This document shows positions 56,498 to 64,000 of a DNA stretch of 64,000 nucleotides, piece by piece. A program made the position numbers and the translations under genes. The notes under the pieces are model-generated. The model was not told where the DNA came from. It ran no database searches and worked only from the letters and a program-made list of their open reading frames with translations. How positions within the stretch are numbered: the stretch's first letter is position 1; every line of letters begins with the position of its first letter. Source of the DNA: Streptomyces sp. ISL-87 (GTDB lineage Bacteria; Actinomycetota; Actinomycetes; Streptomycetales; Streptomycetaceae); the NCBI RefSeq assembly GCF_018614095.1, contig NZ_JAGGOY010000007.1, positions 62,001 to 126,000 on the forward strand. The letters run 5' to 3'.

Positions 56498-56548
56498 GTG
56501 ATGACCCCTCGCCCGGACACCCCCCCGGTCCGGACGAGGGGTCATCAC
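56498..56548. terminator. Strong hairpin between permease and recO
   Basis: GTGATGACCCCTCG, then CCGGAC, pairs with GTCCGG and CGAGGGGTCATCAC (56498-56518 with 56528-56548) nearly perfectly over 20 bases. This is the strongest stem in the window. It is preceded by three copies of a TGATCCC(T/C)CC unit (56462-56490). Confidence 0.9.
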
Positions 56549-56575
56549 TGTCCCCGCGCAGGCGACAATGGGCCC

Positions 56576-57322
56576 ATGAGTCTGTTCCGCGACGACGGCA
56601 TCGTGCTGCGCACCCAGAAGCTGGGTGAGGCGGACCGCATCATCACGCTCCTCACCCGGGGTCACGGCCGGGTGCGGGCCGTCGCCCGCGGGGTGCGGCG
56701 TACGAAGTCCAAGTTCGGCGCCGGGCTGGAACCTTTCTCCCACGCCGACGTGCAGTTCTTCGCCCGGGGCAGCGAGCTGATCGGCCGCAGCCTCCCGCTC
56801 TGCACCCAGACTCAGATCATCGCCCCGTACGGCAACACCATCGTCACCGACTACGCCCGCTACACGGCCGGCACCGCGATGCTGGAGACCGCCGAGCGGT
56901 TCACCGAGAACGAGGGCGAGCCCGCCGTACAGCAGTACCTGCTGCTGGTCGGCGGCCTGCGCACGCTCTCCCGCGGCGAACACGAGCCGCACCTCATCCT
57001 GGACGCCTTCCTGCTGCGCTCGCTCGCCGTCAACGGCTACGCGCCCAGCTTCGACGACTGCGCGAAGTGCGGGATCCACGGCCCCAACCGGCACTTCTCC
57101 GTCGCCGCCGGCGGGGTGATATGCGGCGACTGCCGCGTCCCCGGCAGCGTCGTACCCTCGTCGGAGGCCATCGCCCTGCTCAGCGCGCTGCTGACGGGCG
57201 ACTGGGGCCACGCGGACGCGTGCGAGGCGCGCCACGTGCGGGAGGGCAGCGGACTGGTCTCGGCCTACTTGCACTGGCATCTGGAGCGCGGGCTACGCTC
57301 CCTGCGATACGTCGAGAAATAG
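56576..57322 (+). CDS. recO: DNA repair protein RecO
   Basis: Recombination mediator that loads RecA with RecR. The 248-aa protein has an N-terminal OB fold ([40 protein letters not shown]) and a C-terminal zinc finger ([19 protein letters not shown] ... VICGDC). ATG 56576 gives the normal N-terminus. uppS follows after 11 bases, a common actinobacterial order. Confidence 0.96.
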   Translation: MSLFRDDGIVLRTQKLGEADRIITLLTRGHGRVRAVARGVRRTKSKFGAGLEPFSHADVQFFARGSELIGRSLPLCTQTQIIAPYGNTIVTDYARYTAGTAMLETAERFTENEGEPAVQQYLLLVGGLRTLSRGEHEPHLILDAFLLRSLAVNGYAPSFDDCAKCGIHGPNRHFSVAAGGVICGDCRVPGSVVPSSEAIALLSALLTGDWGHADACEARHVREGSGLVSAYLHWHLERGLRSLRYVEK

Positions 57323-57333
57323 GAGCTGGACAC

Positions 57334-58155
57334 ATGGCACGACGCGGGATTCTGGGACGCTCTCGCCGCGAGTACAAGGTTCCCGAGCCGCACCCGTCCG
57401 GTGAGCGCCCGCCGAAGATCCCCGGCGAGCTGGTCCCGAACCACGTCGCGGTGGTCATGGACGGCAACGGCCGCTGGGCCAAGGAGCGGGGGCTGCCGCG
57501 CACCGAGGGCCACAAGGTCGGTGAGGGCGTCGTCCTCGACGTGCTCAAGGGCTGTCTGGAGATGGGCGTCAAGAACCTCTCCCTGTACGCCTTCTCGACG
57601 GAGAACTGGAAGCGCTCGCCCGACGAGGTCCGCTTCCTCATGAACTTCAACCGCGATGTCATCCGGCGCCGCCGCGACGAGATGAACGAGCTGGGCATCC
57701 GTATCCGCTGGGTCGGCCGCATGCCGAAGATGTGGAAGTCGGTCGTCCAGGAGCTCCAGGTCGCGCAGGAGCAGACCGTCGACAACGACGCGATGACCCT
57801 GTACTTCTGCGTCAACTACGGCGGCCGCGCGGAGATCGCGGACGCGGCGCAGGCGATCGCGCGGGACGTGGCGGCGGGCAAGCTGGACCCGTCGAAGGTC
57901 AACGAGAAGACCTTCGCCAAGTACATGTACTACCCGGACATGCCGGACGTGGACCTGTTCCTGCGCCCGAGCGGCGAGCAGCGCACCTCCAACTACCTGC
58001 TCTGGCAGAGCGCGTACGCCGAAATGGTCTTCCAGGACGTGCTGTGGCCGGACTTCGACCGCCGGAACCTGTGGGCGGCCTGCCTGGAGTACGCCCAGCG
58101 CGACCGCCGCTTCGGCGGCGCCGTCCCGAACCAGGCGGCGGGCTCCGCCGGCTGA
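57334..58155 (+). CDS. uppS: Isoprenyl transferase (undecaprenyl diphosphate synthase family)
   Basis: Cis-prenyltransferase that makes the long polyprenyl carrier for cell-wall synthesis. The 273-aa protein shows [20 protein letters not shown] with the catalytic Asp, [40 protein letters not shown] and [14 protein letters not shown], all diagnostic. TAGGAGC lies just before ATG 57334. Product chain length cannot be read from the sequence. Confidence 0.97.
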   Translation: MARRGILGRSRREYKVPEPHPSGERPPKIPGELVPNHVAVVMDGNGRWAKERGLPRTEGHKVGEGVVLDVLKGCLEMGVKNLSLYAFSTENWKRSPDEVRFLMNFNRDVIRRRRDEMNELGIRIRWVGRMPKMWKSVVQELQVAQEQTVDNDAMTLYFCVNYGGRAEIADAAQAIARDVAAGKLDPSKVNEKTFAKYMYYPDMPDVDLFLRPSGEQRTSNYLLWQSAYAEMVFQDVLWPDFDRRNLWAACLEYAQRDRRFGGAVPNQAAGSAG

Positions 58156-58178
58156 TCCGGGCCTTAGGCTCCACTGTC

Positions 58179-58748
58179 ATGGACACGAACATCGGCGGGG
58201 AACAGGCAGCGCCGCGGAGCGGCCATGCAGTGGAGCTGGTCTACCTGGCGACCCAGGCAGACCTGGCCGACGCGCTCCGGGCCCGGTCCGTCAAGACGCC
58301 CGCGGGGCGGCGCCTGCGCTGGCTGTACCCCGTACTCGGGATGCTTCTGCTGTTGCTCGGCCTGGTGGTGATGGTGGCGGACGGGGCCGTCAGCGCCAGG
58401 CCCGTGGGCTTCGCCGCCTCCGGGGTGGTGCTGTGGGCGCTCACGCCGTTCGTCCCGCGGTTCGTCTGCTGGCTCCAGGCGCGGGCCTTCGCCGGGCTGC
58501 TGAAGAAGGCCGGAGAGGCCCGGGCCGTCGTCGACGGGTCCGGGGTCCTGGTGCGGACGGCCGCCACCGAGATGCGTATCGGCTGGGCCGCGCAGCCGAC
58601 GTACGTCGAGACACAGGGGTCGTTCGTCATGCTCAGCGACGACAAGGGGGCGGTGGCCATGACGGTTCTGCCCAAGCGCGGGGTGCGGGAGCCGGCCGAC
58701 GTCGACCGGCTGCGGACGATCCTGGACCTGAACCTGCGGCGGCTCTAG
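58179..58748 (+). CDS. YcxB-like membrane protein
   Basis: A 189-aa protein with two adjacent membrane helices (LYPVLGMLLLLLGLVVMVAD and SGVVLWALTPFVPRFVCWL), then a soluble C-terminal domain with RTAATEMRIGWAAQPTYVET, SFVMLSDDKGAVAMTVLPKR and RLRTILDLNLRR. The second part matches the YcxB-like pattern. Function unknown. ATG 58179 lies 24 bases after uppS; its end is four bases from the zur stop on the other strand. Confidence 0.8.
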   Translation: MDTNIGGEQAAPRSGHAVELVYLATQADLADALRARSVKTPAGRRLRWLYPVLGMLLLLLGLVVMVADGAVSARPVGFAASGVVLWALTPFVPRFVCWLQARAFAGLLKKAGEARAVVDGSGVLVRTAATEMRIGWAAQPTYVETQGSFVMLSDDKGAVAMTVLPKRGVREPADVDRLRTILDLNLRRL

Positions 58749-58752
58749 CCGG

Positions 58753-59181
58753 TCAGGCCGCGGCGGCGCAGTCGGCGCAGGTGCCGAAGATCTCCACGGT
58801 GTGGGCGACGTTCACGAAACCGTGCTCGGCCGCGATGGTCTCGGCCCACTTCTCCACCGCCGGGCCCCCCACCTCGACCGCCTTGCCGCACTTGCGGCAG
58901 ACCAGGTGGTGGTGGTGGTCCTCGGTGGAGCAGCGCCGGTAGACGGACTCGCCGTCGCTGGTGCGCAGGACGTCGACCTCGCCGGCGTCCGCGAGCGACT
59001 GGAGGGTGCGGTACACGGTGGTCAGGCCCACGGAATCGCCGCGGTGCTTGAGCATGTCGTGCAGCTCCTGGGCGCTGCGGAACTCGTCCACCTCGTCCAG
59101 CGCCGCAGCCACAGCCGCCCGCTGCCGGGTGGATCGCCCTCGTACTGGCGCGGTATTCGTCTCGCCAGGCGCAGTCGCCAC
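58753..59181 (-). CDS. zur: Zinc uptake regulator (Fur family)
   Basis: A 142-aa zinc-responsive repressor. The winged helix is AVAAALDEVDEFRSAQELHD and GLTTVYRTLQSLADAGEVD; the metal sites are STEDHHHHLVCRKCGKAVEV and EIFGTCADC. GTG 59181 is chosen because GAGGAGG lies seven bases upstream; an ATG at 59211 is also in frame. It is the last gene after znuA-znuC-znuB (gap 51 bases), so the operon encodes its own regulator. Confidence 0.93.
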   Translation of the reverse strand: MATAPGETNTAPVRGRSTRQRAAVAAALDEVDEFRSAQELHDMLKHRGDSVGLTTVYRTLQSLADAGEVDVLRTSDGESVYRRCSTEDHHHHLVCRKCGKAVEVGGPAVEKWAETIAAEHGFVNVAHTVEIFGTCADCAAAA

Positions 59182-59232
59182 CGGTTCCTCCTCGTATCGG
59201 CCTTGGCCCATTGTGCCAGGCGGCCGACGTTC

Positions 59233-60099
59233 CTAGACCTTTACATCGTCCCGCGTGCAGACCTCTTCCGCGGCGCGGGCCGCATTTGCCCGGCGCCGGG
59301 CCAGGGGGGCCGACACGGCCGTCATCACGACGAAGACGGCGATGGCGAGCAGCACGATGGTGCCGCCGGAGGGGGCGTCGATGTAGTACGTCGTGACCGT
59401 GCCGGAGAGCGAGACCAGCACGCCGATCACCATGGCCACCGACAGGGTGGCGGTGAACCCGCGGGTGACCCGCTGGGCGGCGGCGACGGGGATCACCATC
59501 ATGGCGCTGACCAGCAGCAGGCCGACGATCCGCATGGCCACGGTGACGGTGACGGCGGCGGTGACCGCCATGAGCAGATTCAGGAAGCGCACGGGCAGGC
59601 CGGTGACCCGGGCGAACTCCTCGTCCTGGCAGATCGCGAACAGCTGGCGGCGCAGGCCGAGGGTGACGGCGAGCACGAAGGCCGCGAGGATCACGACGGC
59701 GGTGACGTCCGAGGCCGAGACGGTGGTGATGGAGCCGAAAAGATAACTGGTCAGGTTGGCCGTGGAGCCGCCCGGAGCCAGGTTGATGATCATGACGCCG
59801 CCGGCCAGGCCACCGTAGAAGAGCATGGCGAGCGCGATGTCACCGCTGGTCTTGCCGCGGGAGCGGATCAGCTCCATGCCGACCGCGCCGATGACGGCGA
59901 TCAGCGTGGCCATCCACACAGGGCTCGCGTTGAGCAGGAAGCCGAGCGCGACACCGGTCATGGCCACGTGCCCGATGCCGTCGCCCATGACGGCCTGGCG
60001 GCGCTGGACGAGGTACGTGCCGATGGCCGGGGCGGTGAGGCCGACCAGGACGGCCGCGAGCAGGGCCCGCTGCATGAAGGCGTAGTCGAGGAGGTCCAT
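59233..60099 (-). CDS. znuB: Zinc ABC transporter permease
   Basis: A 288-aa ABC-3 family permease with about eight to nine helices: FMQRALLAAVLVGLTAPAIG at the start, MGDGIGHVAMTGVALGFLL, RSRGKTSGDIALAMLFYGGL, and MRIVGLLLVSAMMVIPVAAA. It forms the membrane channel for zinc with ZnuC and ZnuA. ATG 60099 overlaps the znuC stop (ATGA). GC-rich like the neighbours; no anomalies. Confidence 0.94.
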   Translation of the reverse strand: MDLLDYAFMQRALLAAVLVGLTAPAIGTYLVQRRQAVMGDGIGHVAMTGVALGFLLNASPVWMATLIAVIGAVGMELIRSRGKTSGDIALAMLFYGGLAGGVMIINLAPGGSTANLTSYLFGSITTVSASDVTAVVILAAFVLAVTLGLRRQLFAICQDEEFARVTGLPVRFLNLLMAVTAAVTVTVAMRIVGLLLVSAMMVIPVAAAQRVTRGFTATLSVAMVIGVLVSLSGTVTTYYIDAPSGGTIVLLAIAVFVVMTAVSAPLARRRANAARAAEEVCTRDDVKV

Positions 60100-60926
60100 C
60101 AGCTCAGCAGTCCCGTCCGGAGCGGCTCGGCGTCGTGCGCCGCGTGGGGGTGTACGTGGTCGTGGCCGGGCAGGGCGTGCTGGCCGACGGCCTGAGGGGG
60201 CGGGCCGTCGTGGACGACGCAGCCGTCGCGCAGGACGACGGCCCGGTCGATCAGGGGCTCCAGCGGGCCGAGCTCGTGCAGCACGAGCAGGACGGTCGTC
60301 CCGGCGGCCACCTGCTGGCGCAGGGCGCTCGCGAGGACCTCCTGGTTGGCCAGGTCCACGCCCGCCATCGGCTCGTCCATGATCAGCAGCTCGGGCTCGA
60401 CGGCGAGCGCCCGGGCAATGAGTACGCGCTGGTGCTGGCCGCCGGAGAGGGCGTTGACCGAGGCGTCGGCGTGCGAGGCCATGCCGACAAGGGCCAGGGC
60501 GCGCTCGACGGCGGCCTTGTCGGTCTTGCGCAGGAAGCCGAAGCGGGAGTTGGCCAGCCGGCCGGCGGAGACGACCTCGCGGACGGTGGCCGGGACCCCG
60601 CTGGCGGCGGTGGTGCGCTGCGGGACGTACCCGATGCGCGACCACTCGCGGAAGCGCTTGAAGTCCGTGCCGAACAGGGACAGCGCGCCGTCGGTCAGCG
60701 GGACCTGGCCGACCACGGCGCGGACGGCCGTGGACTTGCCGGAGCCGTTGGCGCCCAGCAGGGCGACGACCTCGCCGCGCCGGACGGTGAGGTCGACCCC
60801 GCGCAGCACGGGGCGCGAGCCGAGCGAGGCCGTGGCCCCGCTCAGGGATATGACGGGCTGCTCGCCCGCTGTTGCGGCCGTCGCGGACTCCATGGCTCGC
60901 GCCTCCGTTGCTGCTACTGCTGCCAT
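60099..60926 (-). CDS. znuC: Zinc ABC transporter ATP-binding protein
   Basis: A 275-aa ABC ATPase: Walker A VALLGANGSGKSTAVRAVVG, Q-loop RIGYVPQRTTA, signature NALSGGQHQRVLIARALA, Walker B ELLIMDEPMAGVDL and switch His in VLLVLHELGPL. The last 30 residues are His-rich (HALPGHDHVHPHAAHD), probably zinc-related. It energises zinc import. Its ATG shares one base with the znuA stop. Confidence 0.95.
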   Translation of the reverse strand: MAAVAATEARAMESATAATAGEQPVISLSGATASLGSRPVLRGVDLTVRRGEVVALLGANGSGKSTAVRAVVGQVPLTDGALSLFGTDFKRFREWSRIGYVPQRTTAASGVPATVREVVSAGRLANSRFGFLRKTDKAAVERALALVGMASHADASVNALSGGQHQRVLIARALAVEPELLIMDEPMAGVDLANQEVLASALRQQVAAGTTVLLVLHELGPLEPLIDRAVVLRDGCVVHDGPPPQAVGQHALPGHDHVHPHAAHDAEPLRTGLLS

Positions 60927-61885
60927 TACTTGTTGCCGAGCGCCTTCTGGAGGTTCTTCAGGTTGGCCTGCATGACCTCGATGTAGTCAGCGCCCTGGGA
61001 CTTGCCGGTGATTCCCTCGAGCGGGTCGAGGACATCGGTCTTCAGGCCCGTGTCGGCGGCGAGGGTCTTGGCCGTCTTGTCGCTGGCCAGGGTCTCGAAG
61101 AACACGGTGGAGACATTGTCCTTCTTCGCGATGGCCTGGAGGTCCTTCATCCGGGCCGGGCTCGGCTCGGACTCGGGATCGAAGCCGGAGATGCCCTCCT
61201 GGTCGAGGCCGTAGCGCTCGGCGAGGTAGCCGAAGGCGGAGTGCGTGGTGATGAAGGTCTTGGAGGATGTGTTCTTCAGGCCGTCCTTGAACTCCGTGTC
61301 CAGCGCGGTCAGTTTGCCGACCAGCTCGTCGGTGTTCTTCTTGTAGTCCGCCGCGTGGTCGGGGTCGGCCTTCTCCAGGGCCGCGCCGACGCCCTTGGCG
61401 ACCTCGGCGTACTTCACCGGGTCGAGCCAGATGTGCGGGTCCTCGCCGGCCTCGCCGTGGCCCTCCTCGTGACCCTCCTCGCCCTCGTGGTCGTGGCCGG
61501 AGGTGCCGTGGACCTCGAGCTTGGTGAGGGTGGCGGCGTCGACGACGGTCTTCACGCCGGACTGGGCTACGGCCTTGTCGACGGCGGGCTGAACGGTCTT
61601 GAGGTAGAGGATCACATCGGACTCGCCCAGCTGCGCGGTCTGCTTCGGGGTGATCTCCAGGTCGTGCGGCTCGACGCCCGGCTTGGTCAGGGAGGTGACC
61701 TTCACGTGGTCCTTGCCGATCTGCTCGGCCAGGAACTGCATGGGGTAGAACGACGCCGTCACGTCGAGCTTGCCGTCCTTGCCACCCCCGTCGGCCGTGG
61801 CTGCGGAGCAGGCGGTGAGGGCTGTGGCGCCGAGGGCGACGGCTCCTGCGAGAGCGGCGGCGGGTATGAGGCGTCGTACGTTCAT
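60926..61885 (-). CDS. znuA: Zinc ABC transporter substrate-binding lipoprotein
   Basis: A 319-aa lipoprotein. Signal peptide RRLIPAAALAGAVALGATAL ends in the lipobox LTAC. The cluster-9 fold follows: VTASFYPMQFLAEQIGKDHV, KPGVEPHDLEITPKQ (zinc His), a His/Glu-rich loop (HDHEGEEGHEEGHGEAGE), EDPHIWLDPVKYAEVA and FITTHSAFGYLAERYGL. It captures zinc outside the cell. Several in-frame ATGs (61885, 61894, 61900) lie within 16 bases; 61885 is taken because it gives a standard signal peptide and leaves the palindrome upstream. Confidence 0.94.
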   Translation of the reverse strand: MNVRRLIPAAALAGAVALGATALTACSAATADGGGKDGKLDVTASFYPMQFLAEQIGKDHVKVTSLTKPGVEPHDLEITPKQTAQLGESDVILYLKTVQPAVDKAVAQSGVKTVVDAATLTKLEVHGTSGHDHEGEEGHEEGHGEAGEDPHIWLDPVKYAEVAKGVGAALEKADPDHAADYKKNTDELVGKLTALDTEFKDGLKNTSSKTFITTHSAFGYLAERYGLDQEGISGFDPESEPSPARMKDLQAIAKKDNVSTVFFETLASDKTAKTLAADTGLKTDVLDPLEGITGKSQGADYIEVMQANLKNLQKALGNK

Positions 61886-61890
61886 GACAT

Positions 61891-61909
61891 CCATTTTCAT
61901 CAAAAATGG
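61891..61909 (-). promoter_or_regulatory. Candidate Zur operator
   Basis: CCATTTT-N5-AAAATGG, a perfect 7-bp inverted repeat six bases upstream of ATG 61885, with an AT-rich extension (CGGTTGTCAAAAACC) beyond it. It resembles the AT-rich palindromes bound by Zur. The likely result is repression of znuACB-zur at high zinc. Confidence 0.6.
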
Positions 61910-62041
61910 AAACGGTTGTCAAAAACCCTGGTGAGGGGCCCGGGGGAGAGATCGTTGAAGGGGGTCCCGATTTGAAAGGGGGGGTGCGGGCGCCGGTAAC
62001 CTTGAGTCTTCGCCGTTCGTCCTCGTAATGAAGAGAGCACC

Positions 62042-63424
62042 GTGGCCGCCGACAAGATCGAAACCATCGTCAGCCTGAGCAAGCGCCGTGGCTTCGTTTT
62101 CCCGTGCAGTGAGATCTACGGCGGCTCCAGGGCTGCCTGGGACTACGGCCCGCTCGGTGTCGAGCTCAAGGAGAACATCAAGCGCCAGTGGTGGAAGGCT
62201 ATGGTCACCGGGCGTGAGGACATCGTCGGTCTCGACTCCTCCGTCATCCTGGCCCCCGAGGTCTGGCAGGCCTCCGGCCACGTCGCGACCTTCTCGGACC
62301 CGTTGACCGAGTGCACCTCCTGTCACAAGCGTCACCGCGCCGACCACCTGGAAGAGGCGTACGAGGCCAAGCACGGCCGCGTGCCCGCCAATGGCCTCGC
62401 CGACATCAACTGCCCCAACTGCGGTGTGAAGGGCCAGTTCACCGAGCCCAAGCAGTTCTCCGGCATGCTGGAGACCCACCTCGGCCCGACCCAGGACACC
62501 GGCTCCAAGGCGTACCTGCGCCCCGAGACCGCCCAGGGCATCTTCACCAACTTCGCCCAGGTGCAGACCACCTCGCGCAAGAAGCCCCCGTTCGGCATCG
62601 CGCAGATGGGCAAGTCCTTCCGCAACGAGATCACGCCCGGCAACTTCATCTTCCGCACCCGCGAGTTCGAGCAGATGGAGATGGAGTTCTTCGTCAAGCC
62701 GGGCGAGGACGAGCAGTGGCAGGAGTACTGGATGGCGGAGCGCTGGAACTGGTACCGCGACCTCGGCATCCGCGAGGAGAACATCCGCTGGTACGAGCAC
62801 CCGGCGGAGAAGCTGTCCCACTACTCGAAGCGCACCGCCGACATCGAGTACCGCTTCAACTTCGGCGGCAACGAGTTCTCCGAGCTCGAGGGCGTGGCCA
62901 ACCGCACCGACTTCGACCTCAAGGCCCACTCCGCCGCCTCCGGCCAGGACCTGACGTACTTCGACCAGGAGGCCGGCGAGCGCTACACGCCGTACGTCAT
63001 CGAGCCGGCGGCCGGTGTGAACCGCGCCATGCTCGCCTTCATGCTCGACGCGTACAACGAGGACGAGGCCCCCAACGCCAAGGGCGTCATGGAGAAGCGC
63101 ACCGTGATGCGCCTCGACCCGCGCCTGGCCCCGATCAAGGTCGCCGTCCTGCCGCTGTCCCGCAACCCGCAGCTGTCGCCGAAGGCCAAGGGCCTCGCCG
63201 CCGACCTGCGCAAGAACTGGAACATCGAGTTCGACGACGCGGGCGCCATCGGCCGCCGTTACCGTCGCCAGGACGAGATCGGTACGCCGTTCTGCGTCAC
63301 CGTCGACTTCGACACCCTGGACGACAACGCGGTGACCGTGCGCGAGCGCGACACCATGAAGCAGGAGCGCGTCTCCCTGGACCAGATCCAGAGCTACCTC
63401 GGCAGCCGCCTGCTCGGCTGCTAG
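62042..63424 (+). CDS. glyS: Glycine-tRNA ligase (single-chain, alpha2 type)
   Basis: Class II synthetase charging tRNA-Gly. The 460-aa protein has [20 protein letters not shown] (motif region of bacterial/eukaryotic type GlyRS), [20 protein letters not shown] (motif 2), [20 protein letters not shown], YDxGxx-type [19 protein letters not shown] in the anticodon-binding domain, and a zinc pair CTSCHKRH with [13 protein letters not shown] 62042 follows GAAGAGAG. Full length. Confidence 0.97.
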   Translation: MAADKIETIVSLSKRRGFVFPCSEIYGGSRAAWDYGPLGVELKENIKRQWWKAMVTGREDIVGLDSSVILAPEVWQASGHVATFSDPLTECTSCHKRHRADHLEEAYEAKHGRVPANGLADINCPNCGVKGQFTEPKQFSGMLETHLGPTQDTGSKAYLRPETAQGIFTNFAQVQTTSRKKPPFGIAQMGKSFRNEITPGNFIFRTREFEQMEMEFFVKPGEDEQWQEYWMAERWNWYRDLGIREENIRWYEHPAEKLSHYSKRTADIEYRFNFGGNEFSELEGVANRTDFDLKAHSAASGQDLTYFDQEAGERYTPYVIEPAAGVNRAMLAFMLDAYNEDEAPNAKGVMEKRTVMRLDPRLAPIKVAVLPLSRNPQLSPKAKGLAADLRKNWNIEFDDAGAIGRRYRRQDEIGTPFCVTVDFDTLDDNAVTVRERDTMKQERVSLDQIQSYLGSRLLGC

Positions 63425-63461
63425 GCGCTACGCCCTTCTCGGGCGGCTTCGCCTGAACGAC

Positions 63462-63498
63462 CGGTGGCCCGGTGCGCGTCACGCGCACCGGGCCACCG
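63462..63498. terminator. Bidirectional terminator after glyS
   Basis: CGGTGGCCCGGTGCGCGT (63462-63479) pairs with ACGCGCACCGGGCCACCG (63481-63498) with a single-base centre, an 18-base near-perfect stem between converging genes, followed by TTGCC. Confidence 0.9.
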
Positions 63499-63511
63499 TT
63501 GCCTTCCGCGC

Positions 63512-64000
63512 TCAGGCGGTCGCTGCCTGGGCGGCCGCCGCCTCGGCGGAGCGGCGCTCACCCTCGGCCTTCGAGCGCTTGCCGTAGAGAGTCGTCCACA
63601 CGGCCAGCGCGCCGAGCACCCCGTAGATCATGATCGGGCTGATGGTCACCATGGTGTCCGTGCTCAGTACGTAGGCCAGGGCGATGCGCACCCCCGCCTC
63701 GATGAGGTACGCCACGCCCCACACCGTGGTCATCACGGTCATCGTCCGGCGGAAGCCGTCGAACTGCCACAGGCCGTTCCACCAGGCGGTGCTCTCGGGA
63801 GTGCCGTCGGTGGCGAACTTGCGGCCGAAGTAGAACATCAGCGGCCGCGGGGCGAACAGGGTGCCCAGGCAGAGCAGCCCGAACAGCCCGGTCACGCCGG
63901 AGTCCTTGATCAACAGCGCGCGGGCCGAGTGCGCACCGACCAGCGAGACGACGGCCGTGATCACCAGGAACACCAGGGTGACGATGGCGAATTCATCGAG
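63512..64000 (-). CDS. VC0807-like membrane protein (5' end outside window)
   Basis: The frame is open through base 64000, so the N-terminus is missing. The visible 162 residues contain about four membrane helices (IVTLVFLVITAVVSLVGAHS, GVTGLFGLLCLGTLFAP, TVMTTVWGVAYLIEAGVRIA and TISPIMIYGVLGALAVWTTL) and the loop PRPLMFYFGRKFATDGTPES. It ends in an Ala/Glu-rich cytoplasmic tail. The pattern fits the VC0807 family of unknown function; the name is from memory. Confidence 0.75.
   Translation of the reverse strand, partial: LDEFAIVTLVFLVITAVVSLVGAHSARALLIKDSGVTGLFGLLCLGTLFAPRPLMFYFGRKFATDGTPESTAWWNGLWQFDGFRRTMTVMTTVWGVAYLIEAGVRIALAYVLSTDTMVTISPIMIYGVLGALAVWTTLYGKRSKAEGERRSAEAAAAQAATA

Noticed and set aside
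54812..57280. An 822-codon minus-strand frame opposite the permease and recO.
   Set aside because: Same reason: it is the antisense of two certain genes and crosses their terminator.

Overview
The window is chromosomal DNA from a Streptomyces or very close relative. The evidence is very high GC with strongly G/C-biased third codon positions, frequent GTG starts after GGAGG-type ribosome binding sites, ATGA/GTGA overlaps between genes, and a housekeeping order typical of that genus: leuS, comEA-comEC, holA, rpsT/lepA, hemW, hrcA-dnaJ, rsmE, phoH-ybeY, era, leuA, recO-uppS, zur-znuABC, glyS. I ran no database search; family names rest on motifs and recognition of the translated proteins.

Layout. 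1-9000: 3' end of leuS, a membrane-anchored protein, a DegV protein, comEA-comEC (the comEC frame has no stop of its own), a YceI protein and holA. 9000-11500: a divergent MFS exporter/TetR pair flanked by short tandem repeats. 11600-17400: rpsT, lepA, an acyl-CoA synthetase and hemW. 17500-24900: a DUF3097 protein and an MBL hydrolase, then the CIRCE-controlled hrcA-dnaJ pair, a nitronate monooxygenase-rsmE pair, a HIT protein and an RNase Z-like protein. 25100-31200: a PfkB kinase, a repeat-rich spacer, the phoH-ybeY-CBS protein cluster, a degenerate cytidine deaminase and a Cys-containing protein.

31195-42860: an MFS transporter gene is split by an integrated element of about 10.3 kb. The two gene pieces lie on the same strand at the two ends, and a 7-bp identity, CGAACTC (32343-32349 and 42638-42644), marks the junctions. 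The element carries a large serine integrase next to the left end, a small winged-helix-like protein, a 2-TM membrane protein of the type found in predicted conflict systems, a zinc-finger resolvase with a res-like repeat array, and a compact minus-strand operon. That operon encodes, in order, an 84-aa CxCxxC protein, a 39-aa membrane peptide, a 45-aa peptide, a JmjC/cupin oxygenase, an aldo/keto reductase and an APH-fold kinase. A divergent HTH-TPR regulator and a protein built of two similar halves follow. I see no phage structural or conjugation genes. The peptide-oxygenase-reductase-kinase operon looks like an uncharacterised peptide-modification (RiPP-like) system and is the most interesting part of the window.

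42900-64000: a GlxA/AraC regulator divergent from the broken MFS gene, a WxL protein with its WxL-interacting partner (which runs in frame into era), a methyltransferase, a GNAT protein, a protealysin-like protease with its emfourin inhibitor, leuA with a leucine-rich leader and hairpin, an SDR enzyme, a TerB-like protein, an NCS2 permease, recO-uppS, a YcxB-like protein, a zinc-uptake operon with its regulator zur, glyS, and the 3' part of a membrane protein cut by the window edge.
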